Shown one piece after another: positions 16,298-24,330 of a stretch of DNA of 64,000 bases. The notes under the pieces are model-generated. The model made no database searches. It saw nothing but the letters and a program-made list of their open reading frames with translations, and had not been told where the DNA came from. The position numbers and the translations under genes were made by a program. How positions within the stretch are numbered: position 1 is the first letter of the stretch; every line of letters starts with the position of its first letter. Source of the DNA: Xanthobacter flavus (GTDB taxonomy: Bacteria > Pseudomonadota > Alphaproteobacteria > Rhizobiales > Xanthobacteraceae); the NCBI RefSeq assembly GCF_017875275.1, contig NZ_JAGGML010000001.1:3989001-4053000 (forward strand), in the 5' to 3' direction.

Positions 16298-17041
16298 TCA
16301 AGTGTCGAACAGCAGCTCAAGGCCGCGGGTGAAGGGCAATTCGATGCTCTGCCCGCCGCCCACGTTGAGCAGGGCCTGGCCGGTGCGGCGGATGTCGTGC
16401 AGCACGGCGCGCTTGGCCGCGCCGGGATTTTCCGCCTTGAGCGCCTCGATGATCTTGACGTGGCTTGTAGCATCCCACGGCATGGAAGGCACAAGGAACG
16501 ACATGTACATGGTCGGGCCGAACTGGAGCCATAGGGATTCGATCAGCGGCATCAAGACGTCGGAGCCGGAAGCCCCGTACAGGGTGAAGTGGAATTTCTG
16601 ATTCTGCGACAGGCAGTTCATGATGTCGCGCTTCTCGATGGCCTGGAGCAGGCTCTTGTTGATGGCCGTCAGCTCCGAGATCAGCTCTTTCGTGCAAGCC
16701 TTGGCCGCGCGTTCGGTGGCATTACCCTCCAGTTGCTCGCGCACATCGAACAGGTCGGCAATCTTCTCCGGCGTCAGCCGGGGCACTCGAACCGAGCCGC
16801 CCTTCGTCTCCTCCAGCGCATTGGCGGCGACGAGCCGGCTCAGCACCTCGCGAACCGGCATGGGACTGGTGCCGAGGGCGGCCGCGAGCTTTCTGAGGCT
16901 CATGACCTGCCCCGGCAGGAACGCGCCGACCATGAGGCCGCGGTACATGTATCTGGCCACGAGATCGTAGACATGTGCGCGCCCGCGCGTGGCCTTCTCC
17001 TCCGGCGCGGCTGGCGTCTTGTTGGTCTTCGCGTTGGCCAT
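16298..17041 (-). CDS. GntR-family regulator, FadR/FCD subfamily
   Basis: 247 residues. The N-terminal winged helix-turn-helix (about residues 20-90) includes LRKLAAALGTSPMPVREVLSRL, the GntR recognition region, followed by ETKGGSVRVPRLT. The C-terminal all-helical FCD ligand domain includes LFDVREQLEGNATERAA and His-containing metal-site candidates near QNQKFHFTLY. It is the likely owner of the four TGATC-N9-GATCA operators: one lies in its own promoter and others lie before the flanking catabolic genes. By analogy with FCD regulators, a pathway substrate or intermediate would relieve repression. Confidence 0.87.
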   Translation of the reverse strand: MANAKTNKTPAAPEEKATRGRAHVYDLVARYMYRGLMVGAFLPGQVMSLRKLAAALGTSPMPVREVLSRLVAANALEETKGGSVRVPRLTPEKIADLFDVREQLEGNATERAAKACTKELISELTAINKSLLQAIEKRDIMNCLSQNQKFHFTLYGASGSDVLMPLIESLWLQFGPTMYMSFLVPSMPWDATSHVKIIEALKAENPGAAKRAVLHDIRRTGQALLNVGGGQSIELPFTRGLELLFDT

Positions 17042-17108
17042 GGGGTCCTCACCGCCGCCGAGCCGCAGGACGCTTGTCGGAAGCGGCCGGAACGAAAAGC
17101 AGTCGACA

Positions 17109-17134
17109 ATTATATGATCTCAATATGTGATCAA
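17109..17134 (-). promoter_or_regulatory. Autoregulatory promoter of gntR with operator copy 3
   Basis: On the minus strand a perfect TATAAT (17109-17114) lies directly downstream of TGATCACATATTGAGATCA (17115-17133, reverse strand), which sits between it and TTGATC (17129-17134) or the CTATTG just upstream. The operator overlaps the core promoter of the regulator gene, which starts at 17041. This implies negative autoregulation. Confidence 0.7.
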
Positions 17135-17390
17135 TAGTTTAGTCGTCAGGGATCGGCAACCCGGAATGAACGAGCTTGACATTACACCAAGCCGCGCCCG
17201 CCGGAAACGGTCCGATTGAGCAGAGGACGCCGACGCTCCAGTCGCGTGGAGGGGATCTGCCAGGAGGCAAGGATTCTCGCGCGGGAAAGGCGTTTTGAGC
17301 AACGTTGACGTTCAATGCCGTGCCGGCATTTACGCCGCGCGCCCAACGAATGGGCACTAAAAAAACTGCACTGAACTTCATCTGGGGTCG

Positions 17391-17426
17391 TTGACAGCTT
17401 CAAAATGTGATCACACTATGTGCTCA
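17391..17426 (+). promoter_or_regulatory. Promoter with GntR-type operator, copy 4
   Basis: TTGACA (17391-17396) is followed after 11 nt by TGATCACACTATGTGCTCA (17408-17426), another member of the palindrome family. It lies over the -10 position of the promoter for the MLE-like gene that starts at 17442. The arrangement copies that of site 2 in front of the octopine-dehydrogenase-like gene. Confidence 0.74.
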
Positions 17427-17441
17427 CATTGGAGCCAGAAC

Positions 17442-18602
17442 GTGCCGAAAATCGCCAGCATCGAGACCCTTGTCGTCCAGCTCCCCACCCGCCGGAAGCA
17501 TCAATGGACGGGGCTGACGGAGCCCATCGGCCGCTACCTGCTCGTGAAGATGACGGACGACGACGGCCGGACCGGCTGGGGTGAGGCGCCGGCGCTCAAG
17601 GACTGGGGCGGCGAGTTCGGCCGCTATTTCGGCGAGAGCGTCGCCATCGCCGACCTGCTGATCCAGCGCTATTTCGCGCCCGCCCTCGTCGGCGTCGAGC
17701 TTGCCAATCCGGCCGAGCTGCATGCCCGCATGGATGGCGTGCTGAAAGGCTATCCCTATGCCAAGGCGGCGGTGGAGTTCGCCTATTACGACGTGAGCGG
17801 CCGTTGGCTGGGTGTCCCGGTCCACACCCTGCTGGGCGGCAAGTCGCGGTCGCGCGTGCCGGTCACCCATTCCATCGGCCTCATCTCGCTGGAGGACGCC
17901 GCAGCCGAGGCGGAGAAGGTCGCCGCCGAGGGCATACGCACCATCAAGGTGAAGATCGGCGTTGACCCGGACCGCGACGTCGCGGTGGTTGGCGCGGTGC
18001 GGGCCGCCGCGGGCGACAAGGTGGACATCTGCGTAGACGCCAACGAAGGCTACCGCACGCCGGGAGACGCCATCCGCACCATCCGCAAGATGGAGAAATA
18101 CGAGCTGAAGTACGTCGAGCAGCCGGTGATGGGCATCGAGCGGATCGCCGAGGTTGCGCGGGCCATCGATGCGCCGGTGATGGCAGACGAATCCGCCTGG
18201 AATGCCCACGACGCCATCCAGATCATCGAACGCCGCGCCGCCCAGATCGTCTCGATCTACACCACCAAGCCCGGCGGCCTCTACAAGGCGATGGAGGTGG
18301 CCGCGGTGTGCCGCGCGGCGGGCATCGTCTGCAATGTGAACGGCTCGGTGGAAACGGGCGTGGGCAACCTCGCCAACATCCACCTCGCCGCGTCCGCGCC
18401 GGCCGTCACCCTCTCGAACGTCGTACCGGTCTCCACCCCCGCGGCGTTCCAGCAGGGCCAGATCGGCGGCATCTACTACACGGACGATCTGATCTTGCAG
18501 CCGCTCACCCTCGTGGACGGCGCCATCGAGGTGCCCACCGGCCCCGGCATGGGCATCGACATCGATGCCGAGAAGATCGCCCGCTACACCGTTCCGGCCT
18601 GA
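17442..18602 (+). CDS. Enolase-superfamily enzyme, muconate-lactonizing/racemase subgroup
   Basis: 386 residues. The N-terminal capping domain ends near HTLLGGK. The barrel domain has a K-x-K pair in IRTIKVKIG, metal ligands in ICVDANEGY, YVEQPV and VMADESAW, and a second-half lysine in TTKPGGLYKA, as in the MLE/dipeptide epimerase subgroup. Likely chemistry is 1,1-proton transfer, cycloisomerisation or dehydration of a carboxylate; the substrate is unknown. I chose GTG 17442 because GGAG precedes it by 7 nt; upstream in-frame ATGs fall inside the operator. It starts the long rightward operon that runs to RidA. Confidence 0.85.
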   Translation: MPKIASIETLVVQLPTRRKHQWTGLTEPIGRYLLVKMTDDDGRTGWGEAPALKDWGGEFGRYFGESVAIADLLIQRYFAPALVGVELANPAELHARMDGVLKGYPYAKAAVEFAYYDVSGRWLGVPVHTLLGGKSRSRVPVTHSIGLISLEDAAAEAEKVAAEGIRTIKVKIGVDPDRDVAVVGAVRAAAGDKVDICVDANEGYRTPGDAIRTIRKMEKYELKYVEQPVMGIERIAEVARAIDAPVMADESAWNAHDAIQIIERRAAQIVSIYTTKPGGLYKAMEVAAVCRAAGIVCNVNGSVETGVGNLANIHLAASAPAVTLSNVVPVSTPAAFQQGQIGGIYYTDDLILQPLTLVDGAIEVPTGPGMGIDIDAEKIARYTVPA

Positions 18603-18627
18603 GCCGAAGCATCCAGGGATAAGACAC

Positions 18628-19764
18628 ATGCGTGAGGAAATCCTCAGCCGGCAGGCCGCCGCCATGCGCGAGCAGGGCATCGACGCGATCGTCTCCTGCT
18701 CGCCGGAGAACTTCGCCTATGCGGCGGGCTTCGTCGTCCCCTCCCAGCCGCTGCTGCGCCATCGCCACGCCATGGCGGTGGTGAGCGCGGATGCGGCGCT
18801 CAATCTGTTCGTGGTGGACATGGAGGAGAGCACGGTGGTGCGCGAGGCGCCGGGCGTGCCCCTCACCATCTGGAAGGAGTTCTCCGACGACGCCATGAGC
18901 GTGCTCGCTACGATGCTCGGCGGCCTCGGCCTCTCGGGCGGGCGCATCGGCATCGAGATGGACTACCTGCCGGCAGGAGACTTCGCCCGCCTCTCGGCGG
19001 CCCTGCCCGGCGTCACCTTCGTGCCCGCCGAGCATCTCCTCTCGCGCCTCCGGCAGATCAAGACGCCCGGCGAAGTGGCCCTGCTGCGCCGGCTCGCGCG
19101 CATCGCAGACCAGGCCATCGGCGACACGCTCTCGGCCCTCAAGCCCGGCGATACCGAGCTCGACATCGCCGCCCATCTCACCCGCAACATCTACGAATTG
19201 GGCGCGGAGCACTTCAAGCTGCTTATCACCGCCACCGGCGAGCGCAGCCAATTGCCGAATGTCGGTCCCACCGACCGCAAGCTGGTGCGCGGCGACGTCT
19301 GCCGCGTGGAGATCTTCTCCGTCATCGGCGGCTATCAGGCGGGCGTCTGCCGCACCGCCTATGTGGAAGAGCCACCGCCCATGGCCGAAGAGGTCTGGCA
19401 GGTGATGGTGGATTGCAAGTATCGGCTGCTCGACATCGCCAAGCCGGGGGCCGACTGCCTCGAGATCTACAACGACTTCGTGGGGCGGCTGAAGGCCCAC
19501 AACCTGCCGCCGATCTCGTTCGTCGGCCACGGCATCGGCCTCCACCTTCACGAAGACCCCTATCTCGGCGCGACGCCACTCCTCGGCCAGCCCGGGAAGT
19601 CGGCGGCACTCGAGGAGAACATGGTGCTGGGCTTCGAGCCCCTTTGCTACCGCACGGGCTACGGCTTCGGGGTCCAGAACAAGGACCTGATGCTGATCAC
19701 CGCCACCGGCTCGGAGCTGTTGTCGGACTATACCGACACCGACCGACTGATCAGGATCGGTTGA
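18628..19764 (+). CDS. M24-family (creatinase/prolidase-like) hydrolase lacking metal ligands
   Basis: 378 residues: an N-terminal creatinase domain (to about 140) and a C-terminal pita-bread fold. Metallopeptidases of this family use Asp, Asp, His, Glu, Glu. Here the equivalents appear to be Glu228 (VEIF), Gly239 (AGVCRT), His301 (GHGIGLHLHED), Glu337 (GFEP) and Lys352 (NKD), so a dinuclear metal site is improbable. That pattern points to a creatinase-like metal-free C-N hydrolase or another non-peptidase role. It lies 25 bp after the MLE-like gene and 3 bp before the ABC ATPase gene, clearly in one operon. Confidence 0.8.
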   Translation: MREEILSRQAAAMREQGIDAIVSCSPENFAYAAGFVVPSQPLLRHRHAMAVVSADAALNLFVVDMEESTVVREAPGVPLTIWKEFSDDAMSVLATMLGGLGLSGGRIGIEMDYLPAGDFARLSAALPGVTFVPAEHLLSRLRQIKTPGEVALLRRLARIADQAIGDTLSALKPGDTELDIAAHLTRNIYELGAEHFKLLITATGERSQLPNVGPTDRKLVRGDVCRVEIFSVIGGYQAGVCRTAYVEEPPPMAEEVWQVMVDCKYRLLDIAKPGADCLEIYNDFVGRLKAHNLPPISFVGHGIGLHLHEDPYLGATPLLGQPGKSAALEENMVLGFEPLCYRTGYGFGVQNKDLMLITATGSELLSDYTDTDRLIRIG

Positions 19765-19767
19765 GCC

Positions 19768-20583
19768 ATGGCCAAAGCCCCCGGAATATCGATCGAGGAC
19801 CTGTCCGTCGTGTTCAAGACCAGGACGGGCGTCACCACGGCGCTCGACAAGGTCTCGTTCGATATCGCGCCCGGCTCATTCCTCAGCGTGGTGGGACCCT
19901 CGGGCTGCGGCAAGACCACCTTGCTCAAGATCCTCTCCGGCGTGCTCCAGCCCTCGGGCGGCCGCGTCCTGTTCGACGGGGAGCCGCTGGCGCGGACCAA
20001 GGTGCAAGGGCAGGTGGGCTACGTCTTTCAGCGGGCGTTGCTGCTGCCGTGGCGGAGCGCGCTCGACAACGTGATGCTGACCCTGGAAGTCGCCCGCCGC
20101 GGCATGAGCCGGAGCGAGCGCGAGGCCGAGGCCCGGCACTGGCTCCAGGTCGCCGGCCTTGCCGGCTTCGAGCATCGCTTCCCGCATGAGCTGTCCGGCG
20201 GCATGCAGCAGCGCGTCTCCATCTGCCGTGCGCTCGCCTTCCGCCCGAGAATTCTCCTGATGGACGAGCCTTTCGCCGCCCTCGACGAGATCACGCGGGA
20301 GACCCTTCAGGAGGAGTTGCTGCGCATCTGGGCCCAGACGGAGACGACGGTCGTCTTCATCACCCACTCGATCCCCGAGGCGGTGCTCTTGTCCGAACAG
20401 ATCGTCGTGATGTCCGCGCGCCCCGGCCGGGTGCTGGAGCGCATCAACGTGCCCTTCCCTCGCCCACGCACCGAGAAAATCCGCGAGATGCCGGACTTCG
20501 CCGCGCTCGCCTCCCGCATCCGCGGCCTGCTGCGCCCCCGCGATCCGGCATCCGCGCCGGCGCCCGTCATGGCGGAGGTGTGA
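19768..20583 (+). CDS. ABC transporter ATPase, nitrate/sulfonate/taurine (SsuB/TauB) type
   Basis: 271 residues. Walker A GPSGCGKTTLLK, Q-loop VFQRALLLPWRS, signature LSGGMQQRVSICRAL, Walker B RILLMDEPFAALDE and the switch His in FITHSIPEAV are all present. The ARPGRVLERI tail is typical of the SsuB/TauB/NrtD class. It pairs with the permease 3 bp downstream and the binding protein at 21436. This class imports small organic anions, including sulfonates, pyrimidine precursors and aromatic acids; the ligand here should be the pathway substrate. Confidence 0.92.
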   Translation: MAKAPGISIEDLSVVFKTRTGVTTALDKVSFDIAPGSFLSVVGPSGCGKTTLLKILSGVLQPSGGRVLFDGEPLARTKVQGQVGYVFQRALLLPWRSALDNVMLTLEVARRGMSRSEREAEARHWLQVAGLAGFEHRFPHELSGGMQQRVSICRALAFRPRILLMDEPFAALDEITRETLQEELLRIWAQTETTVVFITHSIPEAVLLSEQIVVMSARPGRVLERINVPFPRPRTEKIREMPDFAALASRIRGLLRPRDPASAPAPVMAEV

Positions 20584-20586
20584 ACC

Positions 20587-21375
20587 ATGTCCGGCGCCTC
20601 GCTCTATCGCGTCTCGGTCACCTTCGGCCAGGTGCTCGTCTTCGTCGCATTCTTCGGCCTGTGGGAAGGGCTGGTGGATCTCCTCGGCATCAAGCCGGTG
20701 ATCCTGCCCCCGCCCTCCCGCATCGCCGAGGTGGCGTGGGAGAGCCGGGCCATCCTCATCAAGAACACCTGGCCCACCTTCGTCGCCATCTCGCTCGGCT
20801 TCCTGACGGCGGTGGCCAGCGGCTTCCTCATCGCGGTGGGCATCGCCTATTCGCGGGTGATCCGTGACCTGACCTATCCGTTTCTGGTGGCGGCGCAAAT
20901 CCTGCCCAAGATCGCCTTCGCGCCGCTCTTCCTCATCTGGTTCGGCTTCGGCCTCACGCCCAAGGTGGTGATCGCCGCGCTGATCGCCTTCTTCCCGGTG
21001 GTGATCAACACATCCAAGGGGCTCACCTCGGTCGATTCCGAGCTGCTGCAATACATGGATTCCCTGGGTGCCAGCACCTGGGAGAAATTCACCAAGATCA
21101 GCCTGCCCTGGGCCATGCCCTATTTCTTCGCCGCGCTGAAGATCTCCATTACCCTCGCCATCGTCGGAGCCGTGGTGGGCGAGTTCGTCGCCGCCGGTGA
21201 AGGGCTGGGATACGTCATCAACGCCTCCAACATCACGCTCGATACCGAGCTGATGTTCGCGGCGATCATCTGCCTCAGCGTCCTCGGCATCCTCATGTTC
21301 CTCGCCGTGGTGCTGGCCGAGCGTCTTCTCATTCCGTCCGCCCCGGAAGGCGGCGGGGTGCAGGCCACCATGTGA
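20587..21375 (+). CDS. ABC transporter permease, SsuC/TauC type
   Basis: 262 residues with six or so membrane helices. The EAA-loop region SLGASTWEKFTKISLPWAMPY contacts the ATPase, and GEFVAAGEGLGYVINAS is the conserved distal block of this permease class. It would act as a homodimer in the inner membrane. It is separated from the ATPase gene by 3 bp and is followed 60 bp later by the binding-protein gene. Confidence 0.92.
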   Translation: MSGASLYRVSVTFGQVLVFVAFFGLWEGLVDLLGIKPVILPPPSRIAEVAWESRAILIKNTWPTFVAISLGFLTAVASGFLIAVGIAYSRVIRDLTYPFLVAAQILPKIAFAPLFLIWFGFGLTPKVVIAALIAFFPVVINTSKGLTSVDSELLQYMDSLGASTWEKFTKISLPWAMPYFFAALKISITLAIVGAVVGEFVAAGEGLGYVINASNITLDTELMFAAIICLSVLGILMFLAVVLAERLLIPSAPEGGGVQATM

Positions 21376-21435
21376 GCGGCGGGGCCGCAGACCTTGTGTT
21401 GAAAACGAACCTTCCAGTGACAAAGGGGAACGGAC

Positions 21436-22428
21436 ATGTGGACGGAACGCAGGTCTCTTCTGAAACTCACGGCCGCCGCCGGCATCGCGCTGTCGGGGCT
21501 TCTGGCACCGGTAGTGGCGCAGGCGGCCGACAAGGTGAAGCTGCGGCTCGACTGGGTGTTCGGTGCCGAGCACGCGCCGATCTTCCTCGCCATGGAGCGC
21601 GGCTACTTCCGCGACGAGGGCATCGATGTCGATCTCCTGCCCGGTGAGGGCTCGTCCGTCACCGTGAAGCTGGTGGGCAACCGGGACGCGGAATTCGGCT
21701 ATGCCACCGCCGATCAGATCCTGATCGGCGCCCAGCGCGGGCTGGATCTGGTCGCAACAGCAGTGGTGCTCCAGCAAAATCCCACGGCCTTCATCTTCAA
21801 GACGTCCCAGAACATCAAGGACGTCAAGACCGACCTCTACGGCAAGACCATCGGTGTCCAGCTCAAGAGCAACACCGGGCGCCAGTGGGAGGCGATGAAG
21901 AAGGACCTCAAGCTCGATGCCGCCAAGCTGCGCGAGGTGCCGGCCGACGGCGCGCTCGTCGCCATGATCGCCTCCAACCGGATCGATGTGGGCGTCGGCT
22001 TCTATTTCAACGACGCGCTGAAGCTGAGGGCGACAGGCGAGGATGTCAGCTGGATCCTCTTCGAGGACCTCGGCATGAAGATGTATTCCACCTCCCTGCT
22101 CACCAACCCGGCCCTGGTGAAGGAGAAGCCGGACCTCGTGAAGCGCTTCACTCGCGCCTTCCTGAAGGGCTGGCAGGCGGCCATCGATGATCCCAAGGCG
22201 GCCTACGCGGCCTTCATCAAGGCCAATCCCAGCACCGACAAGGTGTATGCGGAGCTGAAGCTGCCCGAGGTTCTCAAACTCACCCAGTCGCCGGACGTGA
22301 AGCAGAACGGTCTCGGCCACTCGACCGCCGCGGCCTGGGAGAACCTTCAGGCGCAGCTGATCGCCATGGAGATGATGAAGGATAAGACCGACATCTCCAA
22401 GGTGTTCACCAACGATTTCCTGAAGTGA
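21436..22428 (+). CDS. ABC transporter substrate-binding protein, NMT1/THI5-like
   Basis: 330 residues. A signal peptide with twin arginine (MWTERRSLLKLTAAAGIAL ... AQAA) suggests periplasmic export. The mature domain opens with KVKLRLDWVFGAEHAPIFLA and ERGYFRDEGIDVDLLPGEGS, the NMT1/THI5-like fold that binds pyrimidine- or aromatic-type ligands, and continues with FGYATADQILIGAQRGLDLV. There is no cysteine lipobox. The similarity to THI5-like binders suggests a heteroaromatic or amino-carboxylate ligand, but this cannot be settled from sequence. Confidence 0.88.
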   Translation: MWTERRSLLKLTAAAGIALSGLLAPVVAQAADKVKLRLDWVFGAEHAPIFLAMERGYFRDEGIDVDLLPGEGSSVTVKLVGNRDAEFGYATADQILIGAQRGLDLVATAVVLQQNPTAFIFKTSQNIKDVKTDLYGKTIGVQLKSNTGRQWEAMKKDLKLDAAKLREVPADGALVAMIASNRIDVGVGFYFNDALKLRATGEDVSWILFEDLGMKMYSTSLLTNPALVKEKPDLVKRFTRAFLKGWQAAIDDPKAAYAAFIKANPSTDKVYAELKLPEVLKLTQSPDVKQNGLGHSTAAAWENLQAQLIAMEMMKDKTDISKVFTNDFLK

Positions 22429-22451
22429 CCCTCGAGCACGAAGGGCAGACC

Positions 22452-23528
22452 ATGGCCAACAGCGACATTCTCATCATCGGAACCGGCTATTTCGCCGAGA
22501 TCATGATCGGTGACCTGGCGGCCACGGCGCGCGGGCCCGTCAGGGTCACCATCGGCGGGCGCAATCGCGAGCGCATGACGTGGCTGGCGCAGGCGGGCAA
22601 CGCGCGCGCCGCCATTTTCGGCACGACGGCCACCTTCGATACCCTCGCGGTCGACCAGTCCTCGGCGGAGACGGTGGGCGAAGCCATCGCCGCCGCCGCG
22701 CCCCGCGTGTTGGTCCAGTCGGCCTCGCTCCAGTCCCCCTGGAAGGTGGACCGGTTGGACAGCGCGTGGTCGAAGCTGGTGGCGGAGGCCGGCTTCGGCA
22801 TGACCATCGCGTTCCATGCGTTGCTGCCGTCAAGATCGGCGCGTGCGGTGAAGGCCAGCGGTGCCGACATTGCCTTCGTCAACACCTGCTATCCGGATGG
22901 GGTGAACCAGGTTCTGGCGGCGTCCGGCCTGCCAATCACCTGCGGCGTAGGCAATATCGGGATCTTCTCGTCCATCATCGAGGCTCTGGTCCCTCCCGAG
23001 CGGCGTGCCAGCGTTCGCGTCCTTGGCCATCACCAGCATCTCGTCCAGTGGCGGAAGCCTGGCACCGAGCGTACCGGCGCCCCCGTGCGCTCCTGGATCG
23101 GCGGCGAGGAGGTCGAGGACGTGGACGGCTGGACCCGCCATGTCCAGCTCCCCTACCGCGATCTCAACGCCATCTCCGGCGCCGCCGCCGTTCCCGTGCT
23201 GCTGGCGCTTGCCGGCCACGGCGAAATTGGCGCCCACGTGCCGGGGCCTGCGGGCCTGCCGGGCGGGTATCCGGTCAGGGTCGATCGCGGCCGAGTGACG
23301 CTCGACCTGCCGGACGGGATGACCGAGACGGAAGCCATCGCCTGGAACCGTGGCTTCGAAGCGGCGGACGGGGTCAGCGTGACCGGGGACGGACGGGTGG
23401 TCTATTCCGAGGCTGCGCGGCGCGCGCTGGCGGCTCACAGCCCGGACCTCGCGGCCGGCTTCAAGGTGGGCGAGGTGGAAGCGGCGGCCGCGGCGCTGGG
23501 CGAGCTGCGCGCACGGCTCGGCGGCTGA
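22452..23528 (+). CDS. Rossmann-fold NAD(P)-binding protein, saccharopine-dehydrogenase-like, function unknown
   Basis: 358 residues. It opens with ILIIGTGYFAEIMIGDLAA (G-x-G-x-x-A) followed by VTIGGRNRERM, as in saccharopine reductase-type and homospermidine-synthase-type folds. Later conserved-looking blocks are VLVQSASLQSPW, NTCYPDGVNQVL and GNIGIFSSIIEAL. The second half does not resemble a family I can name. It lies between the importer and an SDR gene in the same operon, so it probably handles a pathway intermediate, possibly an imino or amino acid. ATG 22452 is preferred over earlier in-frame starts. Confidence 0.6.
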   Translation: MANSDILIIGTGYFAEIMIGDLAATARGPVRVTIGGRNRERMTWLAQAGNARAAIFGTTATFDTLAVDQSSAETVGEAIAAAAPRVLVQSASLQSPWKVDRLDSAWSKLVAEAGFGMTIAFHALLPSRSARAVKASGADIAFVNTCYPDGVNQVLAASGLPITCGVGNIGIFSSIIEALVPPERRASVRVLGHHQHLVQWRKPGTERTGAPVRSWIGGEEVEDVDGWTRHVQLPYRDLNAISGAAAVPVLLALAGHGEIGAHVPGPAGLPGGYPVRVDRGRVTLDLPDGMTETEAIAWNRGFEAADGVSVTGDGRVVYSEAARRALAAHSPDLAAGFKVGEVEAAAAALGELRARLGG

Positions 23529-23531
23529 GGC

Positions 23532-24305
23532 ATGGCCCTGCCTCCGCTGCCGGAAACGCCGTCCTTCCGCCTGGAGGGACGCCGCGCCCTCGTCACCGGT
23601 GCCGGTCGCGGCATCGGGCTCGGGGCGGCCGCGGCCCTGGCGCGGGCGGGCGCCCATGTGACCCTGTGCGCGCGGACGGTGGAGGAGGTGGAGGCCGGGG
23701 CCGAAGCCATCCGGTCGGCCGGCGGCGCGGCATCCGCGCTGCCCCTCGACATCACTGACCTGCGGGCGATGCAGGACGTGCTGGAGCGGTTCGAGCCGTT
23801 CGACATTCTGGTGAGCAATGCCGGCACCAATCGCCCGCGCCCACTGCTCGACACGACGCCGGAGGATTTCGACGCCGTTTTCGATCTGAACGTGAAGGCC
23901 GCCTACTTCCTCGCCCGGAGCGTCGCCGGCGCGCTCATCGCGACTGGACGACCGGGATCGATCATCCACATCTCGTCGCAGCTTGGGCATGTGGGCGCGG
24001 CCAACAGGTCGCTTTATGTCGCCTCGAAATTCGCGATCGAGGGCCTTACCAAAGCGCTGGCGGTTGAGCTTGGGCCGCACGATATCCGTGTCAACGCCAT
24101 CGCGCCCACCTTCATCGATACGCCGCTGACCCGCTCCTACGGACTGAACGACGACGCGCTGGCTGCAGTCCGTGCGCGCATCAAGCTCGGTCGCATCGGC
24201 CGGGTCGAGGATGTGATGGGCGCCGTCCTGTTCCTCGCCGGCGATGCCGCCGCGCTCGTGACCGGGGCATCACTCCTCGTCGATGGCGGTTGGACCGCTG
24301 ATTGA
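23532..24305 (+). CDS. Short-chain dehydrogenase/reductase (SDR)
   Basis: 257 residues. Cofactor loop VTGAGRGIGLGAAAAL, NAG motif as VSNAGTNRPRP, catalytic Ser in IHISSQLG and the Y-x-x-x-K in LYVASKFAIEG are all present. The closing segment TGASLLVDGGWTAD is the standard tetramer-interface end. The pattern is of the gluconate-5-dehydrogenase/3-oxoacyl reductase-like classical SDRs, so an alcohol-ketone interconversion in the pathway is likely. It starts 3 bp after the preceding gene. Confidence 0.88.
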   Translation: MALPPLPETPSFRLEGRRALVTGAGRGIGLGAAAALARAGAHVTLCARTVEEVEAGAEAIRSAGGAASALPLDITDLRAMQDVLERFEPFDILVSNAGTNRPRPLLDTTPEDFDAVFDLNVKAAYFLARSVAGALIATGRPGSIIHISSQLGHVGAANRSLYVASKFAIEGLTKALAVELGPHDIRVNAIAPTFIDTPLTRSYGLNDDALAAVRARIKLGRIGRVEDVMGAVLFLAGDAAALVTGASLLVDGGWTAD

Positions 24306-24330
24306 TCCTCACCGAGCGCGAGTTGCCCCG

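Noticed and set aside
19876-22320. An 814-codon minus-strand open frame across the ABC importer genes
   Set aside because: It lies opposite three well-recognised genes, is rich in Gly/His/Glu/Asp runs, and shows no family motif; it is a codon-bias artefact.
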